Shown here in pieces: positions 8,269 through 11,752 of a stretch of 11,752 bases of DNA. The notes beneath the pieces were generated by a model. That model ran no database searches, was not told the origin of the DNA, and worked only from the letters and a program-made list of their open reading frames with translations. Position numbers and translations under genes: made by a program. The stretch spans positions 1 through 11,752 of the forward strand of contig URYI01000052.1 in NCBI GenBank assembly GCA_900552055.1, in the 5' to 3' direction. Each line of letters begins with the position of its first letter. Position 1 is the first letter of the stretch. Source of the stretch: an uncultured Eubacteriales bacterium. GTDB taxonomy: Bacteria > Bacillota > Clostridia > Christensenellales > QALW01.

Positions 8269-9090
8269 TTATTTGAGATAAGGACGAAGGAAATCGTGAC
8301 TGCTTTTAAGAATTTCTTTCCAGTTGCTGCCCCCGTCATACCAGAATTCTGCCGTAAACATGGCCACATCCTGCGCCTTAAGCACATTAGCTGCCATCTT
8401 AAAATCCACTCTACCTTCACCAAAATGCAGATTGCGGAATATTCCCGGCTTGGTCTCCTTTAAGTGCGCCGCCGCTATATGCCCTTTGCCAGAACGAATA
8501 TCCCTGGCCACATGCTGAGTAGCGTTAGTAACATTGCCTATATCGGGATATACCTGAATATAGGGCAAATTAATAGTATTTACATAATACATGGCCTTTT
8601 CAATGGTATTCATAAAGTCGTTTTCCATTGTTTCCAGTGCCAGAATAACCCCTCTGGAGGCAGCCATGCGGGCGCTCTTCCATAAATTTTCAAGAAAGCG
8701 CTCCTTAGTGCCGGGGGTGGATTCCTCATTGTAATATACATCGTATCCCGCTAGCTGGATTATCCTTACCCCCAAATCATAGGCTAATTCTATCGCCTGC
8801 TCCATTATCTGCATGCCGCGCGCCTCAATAGGCGGCTGGGCGCTGCCTATTGGATATTTGCGGTGCCCGCTCAGGCATATGGTATTTATATAAAAACCCA
8901 CTTCCCGGCACAAATTGACCAGTTCTTTTCTCTCAAATTTATCCCATTCCAGTCTGGACAAGCGCGCGTCTGATTCGTCTATGCTCATTTCCAGCCAGTC
9001 AAAGCCCGCTTCCTGGCCCGAAACCAGCTTTTCCCGCCAGCTCAGGCTGTCCGGCATGGATTTTTCATATAATCCGAGTCTGCAATTCAT
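8269..9090 (-). CDS. L-xylulose-5-phosphate 3-epimerase (UlaE/SgbU family)
   Basis: This enzyme interconverts L-xylulose 5-phosphate and L-ribulose 5-phosphate, linking the kinase to AraD. The 273-aa TIM-barrel protein of the xylose isomerase-like superfamily follows UlaE closely: RLGLYEKSMP (4-13), GFDWLEMSIDESDARLSRL (29-47), CLSGHRKYPIGS (72-83), IIQLAGYDVYY (110-120), ALETME (151-156, metal ligand Glu153), YPDIGN (181-186, metal ligand Asp183), AAHLKETKPG (207-216, with His209), and a late Glu248 as the fourth ligand. The start has AAGGAG 6 nt upstream. It lies 76 bp downstream of the cupin gene and 20 nt before the kinase on the same strand. The ulaE and sgbU names belong to specific E. 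coli operons, so no symbol is assigned. Confidence 0.93.
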   Translation of the reverse strand: MNCRLGLYEKSMPDSLSWREKLVSGQEAGFDWLEMSIDESDARLSRLEWDKFERKELVNLCREVGFYINTICLSGHRKYPIGSAQPPIEARGMQIMEQAIELAYDLGVRIIQLAGYDVYYNEESTPGTKERFLENLWKSARMAASRGVILALETMENDFMNTIEKAMYYVNTINLPYIQVYPDIGNVTNATQHVARDIRSGKGHIAAAHLKETKPGIFRNLHFGEGRVDFKMAANVLKAQDVAMFTAEFWYDGGSNWKEILKSSHDFLRPYLK

Positions 9091-9166
9091 TTTTGTCTCC
9101 TTATATTAAAAGATTTACTCTCTTAACTGCTCAAGGGCAGGCCTGCTTTGGGTGCCGGCTGCCTTT

Positions 9167-10363
9167 TTATTCTGCTTTAGGAACAGACGGATTGCTGGGA
9201 AAATGCTTAAGCATTACCAGAGGCTCACAGCTGCTGTGATTTTCTATGGTCACGCCGTTTTTAGCGGCATCGTAAGAGACAAAGAATTCATCCTGGCTGA
9301 ACTGGCCAAAGCGCAGCATGGTTGCGCAGGCGCAGTTATGCTTTCCTATTTTGCCATAGCCCTGCACAAGTATGCAGCCGTAAGGAGTATCGTCATATAT
9401 GGTAACTTTGGCGCCTGGCTGTACAGTTAATTCCTTGGCCGCGATATAATCGTTTCCGTAAGCAATCCACTTTTCGGTATACTGCTCATTTTCAGTTATA
9501 GTCACAGGCGGACGGAAATAAGTCCTGCGGTAATGCGGGTCTATATTCTTATCCCAGTCCAGCAAATCCAATACATAGTCCAGATCCGCCCATTTATCCT
9601 CAGGACAGTTTTCTGTCAAAAAGCTGTAATCATAGATTTCATTATCACAGATATTTTCAAATACCGAATTGACATCCGAATTCCATTGAGGCTCGTAGGT
9701 CAGAACCGAACCCGGAGCATGCACTACTCCCGGCGGTGTATACCATCCCGTGCCCAGCTGGACGCGGTAAGCCCTGGACAGTTCGGTAATGCGCGTATCC
9801 CGGTCAGTATAGCCCTCTAAGCGCTCCTTAACCTCCCGCTTTGACACATCTGGGTCAAACCCGAAATAGGTATGCGGGAATTTCCCCATATAATTATTAT
9901 ACTGAGGAGGAAAATAGTAAGCTTCGGGCTTTCCTAATTTCCCCACCCTGGCCGCCGCTTCAAATGTAAGGTGCAGATGGTGGAACAAAGGGCCTTCATA
10001 ATCGAAAAACTTTGAATACATTGGCCAGTTGCCGTATTTGTCATATAGCGGGCTTCCTATAAGCTCGGCTTTCAGCGTATTGACAAACTCCCTAAGAGAA
10101 ATTTTATCCTCCAGCCTGCCCGTGATATTAACATAGCTCAGTCCCTCGTCCTCCTTAGCTTCGCTGCCGTTCATTGGGCAGATAACTGAAGAAAACCAGC
10201 GTTCCTTTATTGAGCCTCTCTTGGTACCCAACGCATAATAATCATCCGGATGCAGTCTTAACCTATGTCCTGCCGAACCGAACCGGCGCGGTACAAATAC
10301 AGGAATTAAATTCAATATCCCGCCGCTTTCCTCCAAATGCCTTTTGATTATATCCTTTTGCAT
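9167..10363 (-). CDS. Cupin protein related to type I phosphomannose isomerase, candidate sugar isomerase
   Basis: The 398-aa protein shows type I phosphomannose isomerase features: FHHLHLTFE at 127-135 (His129 and His131 as likely metal ligands), GKPEAYYF at 144-151 (Glu147, matching the KPE motif), and TPPGVVHAPG at 209-218 (His215, matching the late metal histidine). A second beta-rich cupin-like half follows at about 300-390. The start at 10363 has AGAAGATGATC just upstream (9 of 11 bases complementary to the 16S rRNA tail). An ATG at 10414 in the same frame would be nearly leaderless behind the -10 box. As first gene of an L-xylulose pathway operon it probably supplies the ketose, for example by isomerising L-lyxose or a related aldose. 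That role is inference, since several sugar isomerases (D-lyxose, L-ribose) are also cupins. I do not recognise a named family. Confidence 0.85.
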   Translation of the reverse strand: MQKDIIKRHLEESGGILNLIPVFVPRRFGSAGHRLRLHPDDYYALGTKRGSIKERWFSSVICPMNGSEAKEDEGLSYVNITGRLEDKISLREFVNTLKAELIGSPLYDKYGNWPMYSKFFDYEGPLFHHLHLTFEAAARVGKLGKPEAYYFPPQYNNYMGKFPHTYFGFDPDVSKREVKERLEGYTDRDTRITELSRAYRVQLGTGWYTPPGVVHAPGSVLTYEPQWNSDVNSVFENICDNEIYDYSFLTENCPEDKWADLDYVLDLLDWDKNIDPHYRRTYFRPPVTITENEQYTEKWIAYGNDYIAAKELTVQPGAKVTIYDDTPYGCILVQGYGKIGKHNCACATMLRFGQFSQDEFFVSYDAAKNGVTIENHSSCEPLVMLKHFPSNPSVPKAE

Positions 10364-10419
10364 ATGATCATCTTCTTTCTTATTGATATTTGCATGCAAG
10401 CTCTTATAACTCATTTTTT

Positions 10420-10425
10420 AGTATA
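10420..10425 (-). promoter_or_regulatory. -10 box of the pentose operon promoter
   Basis: TATACT on the minus strand predicts a transcription start near 10414 and a leader of about 50 nt before the cupin gene. There is no acceptable -35 at 16-18 nt, which suits an activator-dependent promoter. A perfect palindrome CGCATATGCG (10427-10436) lies immediately upstream, in the spacer. Confidence 0.55.
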
Positions 10426-10451
10426 ACGCATATGCGATTAAGAGTATATAT

Positions 10452-10482
10452 ACAAAACAGATATTAAGATGGACAAAACAGA
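10452..10482. promoter_or_regulatory. Probable AraC-type activator binding site, two direct half-sites
   Basis: ACAAAACAGA occurs at 10452-10461 and again at 10473-10482, 21 bp apart start to start, and TT follows two bases after each copy. Direct half-sites on the same helix face, two turns apart, are the standard target of AraC-family dimers. Relative to the predicted operon start (about 10414) they span about -38 to -68, the position of a class II activator. The likely binder is the divergent AraC-type regulator at 10843-11634. Confidence 0.6.
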
Positions 10483-10493
10483 CTTTTTATAAT
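10464..10493 (+). promoter_or_regulatory. Possible promoter of the AraC-type regulator gene
   Basis: TTAAGA (10464-10469), an 18-nt spacer and TATAAT (10488-10493) point rightward. The distal activator half-site lies in the spacer, so the regulator could repress its own gene. If used, the leader would be about 340 nt and would contain cloverleaf element B. An alternative -10 (TATAAA, 10814-10819) downstream of the element has no -35. Confidence 0.35.
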
Positions 10494-10613
10494 AAAATAC
10501 AAACTGAATGAGTTAAAGGAATAAATCGGTTTTGCAAGCTATTGCGCTCTTTTTATGTTTAAGGGCGCAAATATTAAATGCTGTACGGGAATGTAAATAT
10601 TAGATTACGGCAA

Positions 10614-10802
10614 GAGTGCTTCAGCTAAAGTAAAAAGGCAGAAACGCTTGAGAGGCAGGGGGGCGGCCCGCAGCCCGGCCGAAGGCCGGGTCCGGGCGTT
10701 TGGGCTGCGCCCAAACGCCCGGCTTTGGCCGCATCGCGGCCAAAGCTGCGGGCCGCCCCCTTAACAAACAAATTTCTGCCTTTTACTTTAGCTGAAGCAC
10801 TC
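10614..10802. repeat. Complete cloverleaf palindromic element (copy B)
   Basis: The outer arms at 10614-10644 and 10773-10802 are complementary over 30 bp with one bulged A. They contain a terminator-like A-tract, GGCAGAAA stem and T-tract. Inside, a perfect 15-bp closing stem (10659-10673 with 10746-10760; left strand GGGGGCGGCCCGCAG) holds three hairpins: 10674-10690 (7 bp, loop GAA), 10692-10722 (14 bp, loop TGC) and 10723-10745 (10 bp, loop ATC). Only one base is unpaired between hairpins. Topology matches the copy at 5816-5957, but the arm sequences are unrelated beyond the GGGGGCGGC clamp. It lies in the divergent control region, 40 bp before the regulator's start codon. Confidence 0.9.
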
Positions 10803-10842
10803 AGAAGCAAGAATCTATAAATTTAAGAAAGAAGAATTTAAA

Positions 10843-11634
10843 ATGGGACGAAATGAACATATTAAAGAATATATAAAAAGCATTGAACCCCAATATGTGG
10901 GACGGCTTTTTAATAACACATACCGCGTTGCAGTACACACACATGAACTGTGGGAGGCGGTATATTATACCGACGGCACAGGTATCGTTGAAATACAAGG
11001 CCGTAGGTATCCCTTTAAAAAAGGAGATATTTTTTTTATAGCTCCCGAAATCCCTCATACCGACTACGCAGAAAGCGGATTTAAAAATTATCACTATACA
11101 TTTCATGAACCCCCAGTACCCGGAACATCTTTTTTTAAGATACAAGACAGCGGCAGCGGCGATTTTCTAAATATTCTGAAACAAATGTATCTTGAATATC
11201 ATCTGAAACGAAAAAACTGGGAAAATATTGTGAGCAGTTTATTTGATACATTAAATCAATATATTATTTCCTTCATGGATGAAACAGCCCATAATGCATA
11301 TGTATCGGCAGCAGTTAAGGAAATAATAGCAAATATTTCTAATCCAAATTTCAGCACTGAGCATATGGCAGAGAATTACGCGCTCAACAACGATTATTTC
11401 CGCCGGCTTTTTAAAGAATATACAGGCGATACCCCCTTACAGTTTTTGCTAAAGAAGCGCATTAGCTTTGCCCAGCAACTACTGCGTACCAGCAGAGAAA
11501 CCGGACTTATAATTAAAGAAATCGCTAAGTTATCAGGATTTTCCGACTATTACTATTTTTCAAGAATGTTTAAAAAAATAATAGGTATTTCCCCAAAAGT
11601 ATGGGCAGAAAACTTGAACCCTAATAAAAAATAA
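10843..11634 (+). CDS. AraC-family transcriptional regulator, probable activator of the pentose operon
   Basis: The 263-aa protein has an N-terminal cupin sensor domain (about 15-95, with VHTHELWEAVYY at 31-42 and PFKKGDIFFIAPEIPHTD at 57-74) and a C-terminal AraC DNA-binding domain (about 155-258). The first helix-turn-helix is near 171-193 (TEHMAENYALNNDYFRRLFK) and the second near 222-245 (IIKEIAKLSGFSDYYYFSRMFK), ending in the usual GISPKVW. Length is typical of the cupin-AraC subgroup. The start has only a weak purine-rich ribosome binding site (AAGAAAGAAG). The gene is divergent from the pentose operon and close to a pair of 21-bp-spaced half-sites, so it most likely senses the pentose or its ketose and activates that operon (inference). 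Cloverleaf elements lie on both sides, 40 bp upstream and 24 bp downstream. Confidence 0.93.
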   Translation: MGRNEHIKEYIKSIEPQYVGRLFNNTYRVAVHTHELWEAVYYTDGTGIVEIQGRRYPFKKGDIFFIAPEIPHTDYAESGFKNYHYTFHEPPVPGTSFFKIQDSGSGDFLNILKQMYLEYHLKRKNWENIVSSLFDTLNQYIISFMDETAHNAYVSAAVKEIIANISNPNFSTEHMAENYALNNDYFRRLFKEYTGDTPLQFLLKKRISFAQQLLRTSRETGLIIKEIAKLSGFSDYYYFSRMFKKIIGISPKVWAENLNPNKK

Positions 11635-11657
11635 TGCGAACAGAAAGTTGTCAGCAT

Positions 11658-11752
11658 GGGGGCGGCGCACGGCACATGGCGCCTTTAATAGGCGCCATGT
11701 GCCGGCGGGTTCATAATTTTGGAAAGCATTGCTTTCCAAAATTATGAACCCG
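11658..11752. repeat. Truncated copy (D) of the cloverleaf element
   Basis: The left closing-stem strand GGGGGCGGCGCA (11658-11669) is followed by hairpin 1 (11670-11704, 14 bp, loop of up to 7 nt) and hairpin 2 (11706-11752, 22 bp perfect, loop ATT), which ends exactly at the window edge. The third arm and right strand are missing. The second arm is long and AT-rich, unlike copies A and B, yet perfectly paired. It starts 24 bp after the AraC-type regulator stop and is preceded by an A-rich tract, as in the other copies. Confidence 0.8.

Larger units (their letters stand above)
10415..10613. other. Divergent control region between cupin gene and element B
   Basis: Besides the -10 box, half-sites and possible regulator promoter, this stretch holds an 8-bp hairpin TTGCGCTC/GGGCGCAA at 10542-10570 with a 13-nt AT-rich loop and no T-tract after it. 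I see no gene here. Confidence 0.5.

Noticed and set aside
10542..10570. Hairpin considered as a terminator
   Set aside because: The stem is only 8 bp with a G-U pair and a 13-nt loop, with no T-tract on either side and no gene ending next to it.
5840..10760. Elements considered as CRISPR repeats or integron attC sites
   Set aside because: There are no regularly spaced repeats with unique spacers. The arms differ between copies and no attC core sites (GTTRRRY) or cas/integrase genes are present.
10625..10810. 61-codon minus-strand frame through element B
   Set aside because: It is an artefact of the GC-rich palindrome lacking stop codons. The sequence is explained by base pairing.
10801..11145. 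114-codon minus-strand frame with Phe/Ile-rich, membrane-like translation
   Set aside because: It is antisense to the AraC-type regulator; the hydrophobicity comes from reading A-rich codons in reverse.

Overview
The window reads as chromosomal DNA from an endospore-forming member of the Bacillota, probably Clostridia. This rests on three things: a tgt-yajC pair, a SpoIID-like/peptidoglycan-binding gene trio typical of spore formers, and strong AGGAGG-type ribosome binding sites with many ATA, CCC and AAA codons. No rRNA, tRNA, CRISPR array, transposase or phage gene is visible. The assignment to Clostridia is inference.

Layout. 1-2870 (minus strand): tgt (tRNA-guanine transglycosylase) is read from a near-consensus promoter, followed by yajC, a likely terminator, and an SGNH/GDSL hydrolase. 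2871-3276: a gap with one doubtful 58-codon frame and a doubtful sporulation promoter. 3277-5732 (plus strand): a tightly packed three-gene operon encoding a carboxypeptidase-regulatory-like beta-sandwich protein, a SpoIID-like domain fused to three peptidoglycan-binding domains, and a two-domain peptidoglycan-binding protein. 6042-10363 (minus strand): a four-gene pentose operon, read in the order cupin sugar isomerase-like protein, L-xylulose-5-P 3-epimerase, L-xylulose kinase, L-ribulose-5-P 4-epimerase. 10843-11634 (plus strand): the divergent AraC-family regulator.

The pentose genes form a coherent route: L-xylulose to L-xylulose-5-P to L-ribulose-5-P to D-xylulose-5-P, which enters the pentose phosphate pathway. 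The cupin protein is the natural candidate for making L-xylulose, or a related ketose, from an aldose. No transporter or dehydrogenase is present. The control region carries two direct repeats spaced 21 bp apart, just upstream of a -10 box that lacks a good -35. This is the classic layout for an AraC-type activator.

The most unusual content is a family of large GC-rich palindromic elements. Two are complete (5816-5957 and 10614-10802) and two are cut by the window ends (1-12 and 11658-11752). Each complete copy folds as a cloverleaf: a 15-bp closing stem that always begins GGGGGCGGC and ends GCCGCCCCC, holding three consecutive hairpins with 3-nt loops. Arm sequences differ completely between copies while pairing is kept. 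Each complete cloverleaf sits inside a second, copy-specific inverted repeat of 20-31 bp that looks like a bidirectional terminator (A-tract, GC stem, T-tract). I do not recognise this family, and it is the best candidate here for something undescribed.
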